NCBI RefSeq assembly: GCF_900142755.1
Contig: NZ_FRCA01000012.1
Span: 1 to 64,000, forward strand
From: Halomonas cupida
Lineage (GTDB): Bacteria; Pseudomonadota; Gammaproteobacteria; Pseudomonadales; Halomonadaceae
DNA length: 64,000 nt
Reading direction: 5' to 3'
Shown: piece after piece, positions 52,579 to 60,739 of the stretch
Layout: each line of letters starts with the position of its first letter
Numbering within the stretch: position 1 is the first letter of the stretch
Notes under the pieces: generated by a model
What the model saw: only the letters and a program-made list of their open reading frames with translations
Database searches by the model: none
What the model was told of the DNA's origin: nothing
Made by a program: the position numbers and the translations under genes

Positions 52579-53333
52579 AGTTCTCCTCCTTCGATCGCGG
52601 CGCCCAACATATCGCCGTTGATTCCGTTGAATAGACGCCTGGCACCGTAGGCAAAGCCGACGACGAATACGAGGCCAGCAACAACCATCAGCACGCCGAC
52701 GCCTCCGCCCCCGAGACACAGCACCAACGGCAGGATTGCCGCTCGCACCAGATCGTTCCAACCCAACCCCTGCTGCCAGCCGTAGGCCAGGCCCCCGGAG
52801 CGGGCGGCAGGCACCCGTACCAGCAGCACGACGGCCATGAATCTCGCCAGCGCGGGAATCGCCAGCAGCCAGATTGGACTGGCCCCCGCCTGGAATGTCC
52901 AGACCAGTAGCGTCCACACCAGCGCCAGCTTCCAGACGAGATGGAAGACCAGCGCCAGAATGGCAAAACTCCCTACCTGGGGGTCCTTCATGATCTGCCA
53001 ACGCCGATCGAGCGAGGTATTGCTGCCCAGCGCATCGGCAAGATCCATCAAGCCATCCAGATGCAGGCCACCGGAGATGGCCACCCACAGCGACACCAGC
53101 ACCAACGCCAACAACGGCTCGGGGAGGGCTGACAGCAACACGGACGCTCCCCACAGCAGCAGGCCGATGATCAGCCCCACCAGTGGGTAGGCTGTGGTCG
53201 CCCAGCGGCGCGTGGCCAGATTCCAGTCACACTGCATCGGCACCGGCAGGCGGGTCAGAAACTGTAGCGCCAATCCGAGTCCTTCCAGCGCATCACGCCA
53301 GGCTGGGCGCGATGGCTGTGATCCTTCGTTCAT
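52530..53333 (-). CDS. cobS: Adenosylcobinamide-GDP ribazoletransferase CobS
   Basis: The 267-residue inner-membrane enzyme joins adenosylcobinamide-GDP to alpha-ribazole. Landmarks are LALQFLTRLPVPMQ, AYPLVGLIIGLLLWGASVLL, the metal-binding GGLHLDGLMDLADALGS and KDPQVGSFAILALVFHLVWK. The start is the ATG (53333), 7 bases after AGGAG; the in-frame extension upstream lies in the MITE. The element separates it from cobU, so its native upstream context is disrupted. Confidence 0.94.
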   Translation of the reverse strand: MNEGSQPSRPAWRDALEGLGLALQFLTRLPVPMQCDWNLATRRWATTAYPLVGLIIGLLLWGASVLLSALPEPLLALVLVSLWVAISGGLHLDGLMDLADALGSNTSLDRRWQIMKDPQVGSFAILALVFHLVWKLALVWTLLVWTFQAGASPIWLLAIPALARFMAVVLLVRVPAARSGGLAYGWQQGLGWNDLVRAAILPLVLCLGGGGVGVLMVVAGLVFVVGFAYGARRLFNGINGDMLGAAIEGGELWLMVCVSSWWWFAMA

Positions 53334-53354
53334 CGGAGAACTCCTGTCCATCAG

Positions 53355-53497
53355 GGAAATGCTGCATAAACTACTGCGCTCAATATTCTGGCCGCCGGCG
53401 GTACTCAAGATCCTCATTTACGCTCTTGTAAACTCCGGCCTTTCCGTTCCGGCGGCGGCCAGACTCTCATCGCTCGCGACATTTCTTCAGCACTTCC
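53355..53497. mobile_element. MITE-like element, copy B (143 bp), overlapping the cobU stop
   Basis: The ends are GGAAATGCTGCATAAA and TTTCTTCAGCACTTCC. The body contains CCGGCGGTACTCAAGATCCT and TCTCATCGCTCGCGACATTT, shared with copy A in opposite orientation; both are exactly 143 bases. It lies between cobU and cobS. The last codons and the stop of cobU (53487) lie inside its right end. It is non-coding and would need a transposase supplied by another element. Confidence 0.8.
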
Positions 53498-54170
53498 TCA
53501 GGCCATTCGAGACGGTCGTTGCCACCGTGTTCGAGGTCTTCCAATCGATCCAGCAGCCCGCCACGACTTCGATAACCCGATCCGCCCGTTGGGCCAGATC
53601 ACGGTGCAGTGTCTGCAGAAAGGCCAGATATTGCCGAACCAACGCATCCGTTGGCGGCAAGTCCTCGTTGATGTCATTGGATACCACCACCAGGGCGATA
53701 TCACGTCGACGTGCATCGGTCACCAGTTGCTGCAGCATCGCCAGCCCCTCCTCCTCGCTCAGCGAACTGGCGAACATCAGTTGGCTGGCCCAGAGTGTCA
53801 GGCAATCAAGTAATACGGTATCCCCCGGCGCGATCTGCCGCCAGGCAGCAAGCAGGTCCACCGGCGCTTCCCATGTCACCCAGTTGTCGCCACGACGGGC
53901 GCGATGATGTGCGATGCGTTCGCACATCTCATCGTCAGGTCTTTCATCATCACCAGCACTGGCACCACCGCCGACCGCCGCGGTGGCGAGATAGCACAGA
54001 CGCGAGGCTCCATCCGTCAGTTCCGAGCGTGAGGGGTCACCTTGTTGTGCCCCTGTTCCTTTAACCCCCGCTCTTTCAACCCCCGGCCTTTGTAACCACA
54101 GCCCCTCGGCCAGTTGCTCGGCGGCCTGGCTCTTGCCACTACGCACGCCGCCACTGACGAAAACGATCAC
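53487..54170 (-). CDS. cobU: Bifunctional adenosylcobinamide kinase / guanylyltransferase CobU
   Basis: The 227-residue protein has the P-loop VFVSGGVRSGKSQAAEQL and the guanylylated His in CERIAHHRARRGDNW. DTVLLDCLTLWASQLMF and VVVSNDINEDLPPTDALVRQ follow, and the conserved end is RADRVIEVVAGCWIDWK. It phosphorylates adenosylcobinamide and then adds GMP from GTP. I start at the GTG forming a GTGA overlap with cobD, 8 bases after GGGGAG. The extra tail after IDWK ends GLRKC, whose last codons and stop are supplied by MITE copy B. A family-atypical insertion lies at about residues 30-60. Confidence 0.92.
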   Translation of the reverse strand: MIVFVSGGVRSGKSQAAEQLAEGLWLQRPGVERAGVKGTGAQQGDPSRSELTDGASRLCYLATAAVGGGASAGDDERPDDEMCERIAHHRARRGDNWVTWEAPVDLLAAWRQIAPGDTVLLDCLTLWASQLMFASSLSEEEGLAMLQQLVTDARRRDIALVVVSNDINEDLPPTDALVRQYLAFLQTLHRDLAQRADRVIEVVAGCWIDWKTSNTVATTVSNGLRKC

Positions 54171-55297
54171 GCTTTTTCTCCCCAACCGCGACCTCCCCCC
54201 TCAAAGCCTCCAGACGCCTCGGCGAGAACCCCCAGCAGGGCATCATTGGTGGCTGGAGTCGACAATGCCAGACGCACCCATCCACCTGAAAGGCCCGCAA
54301 AGGTGTGGGTGTGGCGGCCGATGAAGCCGTGCCCGGCCAGATGGCGCAGCAATGCCTCGCCACGCTCAACACTCGTCTCCCCGGGAGGTCGACAGAGCAC
54401 GAAGTTGGCCTGACAGTCCGGCACCACCAGTCCTTCTTCACGCATGCGCACTGGCACCCGCTGCTGCTCGGCCGCCACCCATTGTCGGGTAGCGTCGGCA
54501 AAGCTCTGATCGTTCAACAGAGGCGGGACGATGGCCGCCGCCAGGCCATTGACGCTCCAGGCACTCTGGTGTGCCGCAAGACGGCCAATCCGCTCGGCAC
54601 CCGCCAGCAGATAACCGATACGTAGCCCCGCCAGGGTATAGAACTTGGTCAGCGAGCGCAGCAACACCAGCGGATAATCCTGCGCCAACAGATCGTCGAG
54701 CGGTGTCTGGTCCACGGCAAAGTCGATAAAGGCTTCATCGATTACCACCAGGGTATCACTACACCGGGCAGCCTCGAGCAGCGTCTCGATCTCCTGACGC
54801 GAGACACAGGTCGCCGTGGGGTTGTTGGGACGACACAGGAACAGCAGGTCCACATCATCGAGCCGCTCCAGCAACGACATCAACGGTAATCTGAAGTCAT
54901 CGCCCTCGAGCGAGATGCGCTGCACGGTGATATCGCTGCTCGCACAGGATCGGGCATACTCACCGAAGGTCGGCTCGACAATCAGGGCCCGCCCGCCCCG
55001 ATGAGCTCGCGTCACCAGGTCAATGGCCTCGGCCCCGCCATTGGTTAGCCACACCTGCTCCTCGGACAGGCCATGCCATTCGGCCAACGCCTGGCGAGCC
55101 AGGCGACACTGGCCGTCCGGATAGCGATACAGCTCGACAAGATTGGCACTCAGCCAATCCGGCACCCAGTCGGGCGGCCCCAGAGGATTCAGGCTGGCAC
55201 TGAGATCGATCCAATGTCGTGGCGGAGTTACCCCCAACCACGCCAGCGTGGCGCCGGCCTCGCCGCCATGGGCAGGCCATGAACCCTGTCGCGTCAT
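54167..55297 (-). CDS. cobD: Threonine-phosphate decarboxylase CobD
   Basis: The 376-residue PLP enzyme makes (R)-1-amino-2-propanol O-2-phosphate for the nucleotide loop. It shows LTNGGAEAIDLVTRAHRG, LFLCRPNNPTATCVSRQE, VVIDEAFIDFAVDQTPLDD and the PLP-Lys in LRSLTKFYTLAGLRIGYLLA. It lies in an unbroken chain of overlaps, with its ATG on the cbiB stop (ATGA) and its TGA in the cobU GTG. The naming follows Salmonella CobD (called CobC in Pseudomonas). Confidence 0.93.
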   Translation of the reverse strand: MTRQGSWPAHGGEAGATLAWLGVTPPRHWIDLSASLNPLGPPDWVPDWLSANLVELYRYPDGQCRLARQALAEWHGLSEEQVWLTNGGAEAIDLVTRAHRGGRALIVEPTFGEYARSCASSDITVQRISLEGDDFRLPLMSLLERLDDVDLLFLCRPNNPTATCVSRQEIETLLEAARCSDTLVVIDEAFIDFAVDQTPLDDLLAQDYPLVLLRSLTKFYTLAGLRIGYLLAGAERIGRLAAHQSAWSVNGLAAAIVPPLLNDQSFADATRQWVAAEQQRVPVRMREEGLVVPDCQANFVLCRPPGETSVERGEALLRHLAGHGFIGRHTHTFAGLSGGWVRLALSTPATNDALLGVLAEASGGFEGGGRGWGEKA

Positions 55298-56337
55298 ATC
55301 GGTCCTCCCGCCATCAAGGTGCGTACCAGGATAAAGCCTCCCAGCATCACACAGACCCCCAGGGTGCCCGCATACAGGCAGGTCAAGGCTCCCTTGATAT
55401 GCTGGCCACATAGTCTTTGACGCGGCTCTCCCATCAAGGCACGTTGCGAGATCTGGTCACCATATTGATTGCGCCCTCCCAGTTGTATACCCAACAGGTT
55501 GGCGGCCATGGCCTCCGGCCAACCGCTGTTGGGACTGGGATGGCCGGGCGCCTGGCGGCGTGTTGCACGCCAGGCGCCGCTGCTGTGCAGGCGTGGCACA
55601 CCCCAGGATACCCACCACATGGCCAGTGCCGTCAAGCGAGCAGGCAACCAGTTGGCAGCGTCGTCCAGGCGTGCCGAAGCCCAGCCGAAGTCGGCAAAAC
55701 GCTCGTTGCGATAGCCGACCATGGAATCCAGGGTATTGACTGCCTTGTAGGCCAACGCCAATGGCGCTCCCCCCAGCACCGCCCAGAACAGCGGCGCGGT
55801 AATGCCATCGACGGTATTCTCGGCCACGCTCTCGACGCAGGCGCGGGTCACCCCACGCTCATCCAGTTGAGAGGTATCACGCCCGACAATATGACTCACC
55901 GCCTCGCGGGCCGCTGCCAGGTCACCACGCGCCAGGGGCTGGTACACCGCTCGCGCCGCACCGACCAGGCCACGCACCGCCAGACAGGAAGCCAGCAACA
56001 GGATCTCGGCCAGGTTGCCCAACAGTGGATGAATGGCACTGAGTACCGCCAGCAACCCTGCCGCGATCAGCCAGGTGCCCAGTACCACCGTCACTGTCAG
56101 ACCCATGCCGCGCCAGCGCTTATGCCGTGCGGTGCCGCAATTCCAGTGCCGCTCGAGCAGCCCCGTCAGGCGCCCCATCAGCACCACCGGATGAGGCAGC
56201 CAGCGCGGATCGCCGATCAGCAGATCGAGGCCCAGGGCAAGCAGGATCATTACCCCCAGTTGGGGAGACAGCACTTCGGGAGCCAGCACTTCGAGAGCGA
56301 GTACCTCGGGAGACAGTATCTCGGCAAGCGACATCAT
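55294..56337 (-). CDS. cbiB: Adenosylcobinamide-phosphate synthase CbiB
   Basis: The 347-residue membrane protein attaches aminopropanol phosphate to adenosylcobyric acid. It has GLDLLIGDPRWLPHPVVLMG, VGRDTSQLDERGVTRACVES, VAENTVDGITAPLFWAVLGG and KAVNTLDSMVGYRNERFADF, all typical. An extra N-terminal stretch (residues 5-24) is a repeat of E-V-L-S/A-P units encoded by four 15-bp repeats (56265-56324). The start is the ATG of the ATGA overlap with cobT. Confidence 0.93.
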   Translation of the reverse strand: MMSLAEILSPEVLALEVLAPEVLSPQLGVMILLALGLDLLIGDPRWLPHPVVLMGRLTGLLERHWNCGTARHKRWRGMGLTVTVVLGTWLIAAGLLAVLSAIHPLLGNLAEILLLASCLAVRGLVGAARAVYQPLARGDLAAAREAVSHIVGRDTSQLDERGVTRACVESVAENTVDGITAPLFWAVLGGAPLALAYKAVNTLDSMVGYRNERFADFGWASARLDDAANWLPARLTALAMWWVSWGVPRLHSSGAWRATRRQAPGHPSPNSGWPEAMAANLLGIQLGGRNQYGDQISQRALMGEPRQRLCGQHIKGALTCLYAGTLGVCVMLGGFILVRTLMAGGPI

Positions 56338-57389
56338 GAGGGTTCGTCAGCCACTCCGGCATCAGCGAAGGTGGCCATTTCAGCGAGTACCGCACAGGCC
56401 GAGTGCAGCAAGGGAAACGCCAGCGCCGCCCCACTGCCCTCGCCGAGACGCAGCCCCAGTGACAGCAGGGGTTCGACATCCAGCGCCGCCAGGGCATGAC
56501 CATGGCCAGCTTCGTCGGAGCGATGGCCTGCAATCAGGTAATCCTTCACCGTTGGACACAGGCGTGTCGCCGCCAGGGCCGCCACGGTGGCAATGAAGCC
56601 ATCCATGACCACGGGTAGCCGTGCTGCGGCGGCTGCAAGGCAGGCACCAGTCATCGCGGTGATCTCGAGACCACCGAGCTGAGCCATCACCCGGAGCGGA
56701 TCAGCATCGACATCCGCCCTCGCCAGCGCTCGCTCAATGACATGGCACTTGTGTGCCAGGCGTTGATCATCAATGCCAGTGCCCCGCCCGACAACCTGCT
56801 GCGGTCTGAGCCCGGTCCATGCGGCCAGTAGTGCACTGCTGCTGCTGGTGTTGGCAATCCCCATCTCGCCGAGGATCAGGCTGCGGCAGCCACGGCGACG
56901 AGCGCGTTCGACGGCGCGCATCCCGACCGCCAGGGCGGCTTGGACCTCCTCATCGCTCATCGCATCTTCCACCGCGATGTTGCCGGTGCCGTCACGCACC
57001 CGGTCGATCACCACGCCATCGATACCTTTGCAACTTGTCGCCACCCCGACATCGACTACTTCCAGATGCGCGCCGATCTGTCTGGCCAACACATTGATCG
57101 CCGCGCCACCGGCGGCGAAATTGGCGACCATCTGCGCCGACACCTCCTGCGGGTATGCCGATACGCCTTCGGCAGCGACGCCATGATCCGCGGCAAAGAC
57201 CACGACGGCTGGGGGATCCACCCGGGGCAGTGGCTGCGCGGTGATAGCCGCCAACTCTACCGCCAGTTCTTCCAGACGACCGAGGCTGCCTCGGGGTTTG
57301 GTCAGTTGATCAAGACGCGACAACGCCGCAGCACGGCTATCGGCGCAGGTCGGCTGGATGCGCTCCAGCATGGTATCGAGATGGCTCAC
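56334..57389 (-). CDS. cobT: Nicotinate-nucleotide--dimethylbenzimidazole phosphoribosyltransferase CobT
   Basis: The 351-residue protein activates the lower-ligand base to alpha-ribazole phosphate. Motifs are LTKPRGSLGRLEELAVELAA, VVVFAADHGVAAEGVSAYP, LGEMGIANTSSSSALLAAWT, AHKCHVIERALARADVDADP and the catalytic Glu in RLGEGSGAALAFPLLHSA. Its length is typical. It starts the cobT-cbiB-cobD-cobU run and is separated from the ABC ATPase gene upstream by 137 bases with a hairpin but no clear promoter. Confidence 0.95.
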   Translation of the reverse strand: MSHLDTMLERIQPTCADSRAAALSRLDQLTKPRGSLGRLEELAVELAAITAQPLPRVDPPAVVVFAADHGVAAEGVSAYPQEVSAQMVANFAAGGAAINVLARQIGAHLEVVDVGVATSCKGIDGVVIDRVRDGTGNIAVEDAMSDEEVQAALAVGMRAVERARRRGCRSLILGEMGIANTSSSSALLAAWTGLRPQQVVGRGTGIDDQRLAHKCHVIERALARADVDADPLRVMAQLGGLEITAMTGACLAAAAARLPVVMDGFIATVAALAATRLCPTVKDYLIAGHRSDEAGHGHALAALDVEPLLSLGLRLGEGSGAALAFPLLHSACAVLAEMATFADAGVADEPS

Positions 57390-57424
57390 TCAGGTATTCC
57401 AGTTCGCTGATGGGATATCCATAG

Positions 57425-57447
57425 GGCAGCGGTGCACCACCGCTGCC
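57425..57447. terminator. Perfect hairpin between ABC ATPase gene and cobT
   Basis: GGCAGCGGTG and CACCGCTGCC form a 10-bp perfect stem with a three-base loop in the 137-base gap before cobT. No U tract follows on the minus strand, so it may attenuate or stabilise rather than end the ABC transcript. Confidence 0.5.
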
Positions 57448-57526
57448 GTGTCGCGAGCTTAACAGATACGCGCCCAGCGCTGCTGCAACCAGCACAGGAT
57501 AGCCGCCTGACTCATCCGCGGTCAGG

Positions 57527-58291
57527 CTATACCACCGTGCGAAAACGCATGATCCGACTACCATCGAGGGGGTCATCGACAAGGTCGGCATGCACCCCGA
57601 AGGTGTGGTGGAGCCGCTCAGCGGTCAGCACCTGGCCTGGCGGCCCCATATCGATCAGCCGCCCTGCCTCCATGACACCGACCCGATCACAGTCCATGGC
57701 CTGATTGAGGTCGTGGAGAGCAATGACCACGGTGATCGGCAACTGTCTGACGAGCCGAAGAATCGATAATTGATGGCGAATATCGAGGTGATTGGTGGGC
57801 TCATCGAGCAGCAGCACCTGAGGCTGCTGGGCCAGGGCACGGGCAATATGAACCCGCTGGCGTTCACCTCCCGACAAGGTGTGCCACAGACGGTCGGCCA
57901 TATGTCGCATATCGACATCATCCAACGCTCGGGATACTACCGCTTCGTCCTGACTGGACCAGGGGCGCAGCGGCGAGAGGAACGGAGTGCGCCCCAGTGC
58001 CACGACCTGGCGCGCAGTGACACGATCCGTGGTATCGGCGTGCTGTTCGACCAGTGCAATGCATCTGGCAATATCGCGTTGGCGCATTGCGGACATCGCC
58101 CGACCATCGACCAGCACAGCGCCGCTGTGCGGCCTTCGCAGGCCGGCCAGCATACGCAGCAACGTCGTCTTGCCCGAGCCATTCGGACCGACCAGCCCAA
58201 AGGTCTCGCCGGGCTCCACATCAAGGCTGACATTGTCCAGCAGTCGGCGCCCCTGAGCTGTCCAGCCCAGTTGTTCAGCACTCAGCCTCAT
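57527..58291 (-). CDS. ABC transporter ATP-binding protein, FecE/BtuD type (second system)
   Basis: The 254-residue ATPase has Walker A GLVGPNGSGKTTLLRMLAGL, signature TLSGGERQRVHIARAL, Walker B VLLLDEPTNHLDIRHQ and the H-loop VVIALHDLNQAMD. Its relatives power import of iron-siderophores, haem or corrinoids. It overlaps the permease gene by ATGA and lies directly before cobT, so uptake of a corrinoid precursor such as cobinamide, or of an iron chelate, is plausible. Confidence 0.9.
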   Translation of the reverse strand: MRLSAEQLGWTAQGRRLLDNVSLDVEPGETFGLVGPNGSGKTTLLRMLAGLRRPHSGAVLVDGRAMSAMRQRDIARCIALVEQHADTTDRVTARQVVALGRTPFLSPLRPWSSQDEAVVSRALDDVDMRHMADRLWHTLSGGERQRVHIARALAQQPQVLLLDEPTNHLDIRHQLSILRLVRQLPITVVIALHDLNQAMDCDRVGVMEAGRLIDMGPPGQVLTAERLHHTFGVHADLVDDPLDGSRIMRFRTVV

Positions 58292-59358
58292 CGTGCCCTC
58301 ATTCCTCGAATCATGATCAATGCAAAGGTCGGCGCGCCGATCAGCGAGGTGATCACGCCGATCGGCAGCACCTGCCCAGGCACCAGGATACGCGAGAGGA
58401 TATCCGAGCCGATCAGGAACACCGCCCCGGCCAGCGCCGAGGCCGGGACCAGGCGCGTATGGCGACTACCGACGATAAACCGCATGGCGTGCGGAATCAC
58501 CAATCCGACAAAGCCGATGGCGCCGACCATGGAAACCATGACCGCCGTCACCAGCGCCACGCAGGCAATCAGAATGCCGCGAACCGGACGCACCGCTATG
58601 CCCATGGAAGCAGCGCTGTCGGCACCAAAGGTAAAGACATCCAGCGCACGTCTGTGCCACAGGCAGACCAGCAGGCCAGCCAATGATACGGGTACCGCCA
58701 GCACCACATCGTCCCAGCGTACACCGGAGAGATTGCCCAGCAGCCAGAACATGATACTGCGGGCCTGCTCGGCACTGGCCGACCTGGCGATGATGAAGGC
58801 CGTCAGGGCATTGAACAATTGTGAGCCAGCGATGCCGGCCAGGATGATGGCCCCGCTCGCCTGGGCACTACGCCCGTTGCAGGAACCGCCACCCGCCGCT
58901 TGAGCCAGCAGTACTACCAGCCCAAAGGCCAGCCCGGCTCCGGCAAAGGCCCCCGCCGACAGGCTGAAGGCACCAGCACCGATTCCCGCCACGGTAACTC
59001 CCACCGCCCCGGTCGAAGCCCCGGCAGAAATCCCCATCAGATAAGGGTCTGCCAGCGGATTGCGCAACAATGCCTGGAGTACGACACCAGCCAACGCCAG
59101 CCCGGCACCGCAGCTGGCAGCAACAATGGCGCGGCTCAGTCGGTAGTTCCAGATGATGCCGGCATCGATTCGATCAACCGCATAGTCGGCCCCCAGCAGC
59201 TGGTTCGCCAGCACCTTGAGCACCGTATCCATCGATATCGATGTTTCACCGATTGCGGTGCCGGCAATCAGCGCCGCAAACAGAACCGGTGGCGTCAGCC
59301 ATAGCCAACGCCATCGCAGCGACCTTGTCCGTTGTAGAGTAAGAGCCGTCTCCATCAT
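58288..59358 (-). CDS. ABC transporter permease, FecCD type (second system)
   Basis: The 356-residue membrane protein has family segments YRLSRAIVAASCGAGLALAG, VVLQALLRNPLADPYLMGIS, GASTGAVGVTVAGIGAGAFS and IGFVGLVIPHAMRFIVGSRH. A family-atypical GGGSCNGRSAQASGA insertion follows the fifth helix. It pairs with the ATPase downstream and the binding protein upstream through 4-base overlaps, so the three are one operon. Confidence 0.9.
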   Translation of the reverse strand: MMETALTLQRTRSLRWRWLWLTPPVLFAALIAGTAIGETSISMDTVLKVLANQLLGADYAVDRIDAGIIWNYRLSRAIVAASCGAGLALAGVVLQALLRNPLADPYLMGISAGASTGAVGVTVAGIGAGAFSLSAGAFAGAGLAFGLVVLLAQAAGGGSCNGRSAQASGAIILAGIAGSQLFNALTAFIIARSASAEQARSIMFWLLGNLSGVRWDDVVLAVPVSLAGLLVCLWHRRALDVFTFGADSAASMGIAVRPVRGILIACVALVTAVMVSMVGAIGFVGLVIPHAMRFIVGSRHTRLVPASALAGAVFLIGSDILSRILVPGQVLPIGVITSLIGAPTFALIMIRGMRAR

Positions 59359-60371
59359 GGCTCGAAGGACATGGTGGACAAGGCATCGGCCAGCGTCTCG
59401 AGGCCGAAGATCGTGCGCATGGTGGCACTCATGGCGTGGGCATCCATTTCCACGATACGTCCATGCTTCACCGCTGACATCTCGCGGGCGACAGGATCGT
59501 TGTGCAGAAACTCCAGCTTGCCTGCGACATCATCGGCCGGGTAACGGCGACGCTCCATCCGCGCGATCACGATCACGTCCGGATCGGCCCGGGCGATGGT
59601 CTCCCATCCAACGGTCGGCCACTCCTCGTCGGACTCGATCACATTACGGATACCCAGCTTGTCCATCATGTAGCCGGGAGCACCGAGACGCCCGGCGACA
59701 TAGGGGGCGGTTGTCGCATCCGGCGAGGAAAACCAGAACACCGCCGACAGATCCTCCGGGAGATCAAGGCTCGCAGCCCTGGCAATGGCATGGCTCTCAC
59801 GTGCCTCGAGATCCGAGATCAGCGCCTCTCCCGCGTCCTGTGCATCCATGATGGTCGCCAGCTCGGAGATCCCCTTGTAGATCGACTGCGTGGTGAAGGC
59901 GGCCGTGCGAGTCCCATCACCGCCGGTGGCGTTGTCCTTGGTGTCGCAGTCCGCAGGCATGATATAGGTGGCAATCCCCAGATCATGGAACTGATCCCGG
60001 GAGGCAACACTGCCCGTGGGACCGACGTGCCATTCATACTGCACCGCGACGAGGTCAGGCTTGCGATTCACCACCGCTTCGAAGCTGGGATCATTGTCGG
60101 CAATACGCTCGATGCCGGCATTGACCTCGCGGTATCGGGGCAACACTGGATTGAACCAGACCGAGGTACCCACCACCTTATCGGCCTGCCCCAGTGCATA
60201 GAGGATCTCGGTGGCGGACTGGCCGACCGTCACCACACGCTCGGGCGGTGATTGAAGGCGGACCTCTTCCCCGCAGTTACCCAGCGTCAGCGGGTAATCG
60301 GTATCGGCTGCCATGACACAGGTCGAGGATAGAAACGATAGCAACATCAGGGCGTGAGGAACTGATTTCAT
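59355..60371 (-). CDS. ABC transporter substrate-binding protein (second system)
   Basis: The 338-residue precursor has a signal peptide (MKSVPHALMLLSFLSSTCVM to about AAD) and a class III binding-protein fold: LGNCGEEVRLQSPPERVVTV, GQSATEILYALGQADKVVGT, LVAVQYEWHVGPTGSVASRD and a C-terminal EMDAHAMSATMRTIFGLETL. The family includes FecB, FhuD and BtuF; the sequence is clearly different from BtuF at 48204. Its ligand is unknown: corrinoid by context, iron chelate by family. It heads the operon and is preceded by a 14-bp repeat array. Confidence 0.85.
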   Translation of the reverse strand: MKSVPHALMLLSFLSSTCVMAADTDYPLTLGNCGEEVRLQSPPERVVTVGQSATEILYALGQADKVVGTSVWFNPVLPRYREVNAGIERIADNDPSFEAVVNRKPDLVAVQYEWHVGPTGSVASRDQFHDLGIATYIMPADCDTKDNATGGDGTRTAAFTTQSIYKGISELATIMDAQDAGEALISDLEARESHAIARAASLDLPEDLSAVFWFSSPDATTAPYVAGRLGAPGYMMDKLGIRNVIESDEEWPTVGWETIARADPDVIVIARMERRRYPADDVAGKLEFLHNDPVAREMSAVKHGRIVEMDAHAMSATMRTIFGLETLADALSTMSFEP

Positions 60372-60385
60372 TCATCTTATTCCAG

Positions 60386-60469
60386 GTGGCGAACTCTGAG
60401 TGGGTGACTCTGAGTGGATGACTCTGGGTGGCCGATTCAGAGTGGCCGATTCAAAGTGGCCGATTCAAA
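60386..60469. repeat. Six-copy 14-bp tandem repeat upstream of the second ABC operon
   Basis: Six head-to-tail 14-mers run from 60386 to 60469. The last three are GTGGCCGATTCARA and the first three are diverged GTGGNNGACTCTGA-type units. The array starts 15 bases upstream of the binding-protein start codon on the minus strand, so it lies in the mRNA leader or promoter. Confidence 0.85.
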
Positions 60470-60477
60470 GTGACTGG

Positions 60478-60527
60478 GGAAAGCGCTGCATGCATATCGC
60501 GAACGCAGCAGCCCATTCAGTGTTTCC
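60478..60527. mobile_element. MITE-like element, copy C (50 bp, internally deleted)
   Basis: It has the same ends as copies A and B (GGAAAGCGCTGCATGCAT, with one extra base, and CCATTCAGTGTTTCC) with about 90 internal bases missing; the join retains TCGCGA and CGCAGCAG. It is next to the 14-bp repeat array and upstream of the second ABC operon. The following 60528-60739 holds no gene; 60605-60720 is very A/T-rich and likely carries the promoter of the radical SAM gene. Confidence 0.65.
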
Positions 60528-60739
60528 TGAGTAGGCCTCGCTTGACGACCAGGGCGCGACGGCCGGAGGGCGATTTTCTTCATACCCGGAGCATCAATTC
60601 AAGGAAACGTTAATATAAACCCCGAATAGTTATAATATAACATAACAATAATTGCACAAGATTGGCAACGAGCGATTGTTGCAGTGATACACAATTACTG
60701 TATATTTATACATAACACTCGGTACTGGAGAGCACACCC

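Noticed and set aside
57337..57591. 84-codon minus-strand ORF between the ABC ATPase gene and cobT
   Set aside because: It overlaps both genes, includes the hairpin at 57425-57447 and shows no protein-family features.
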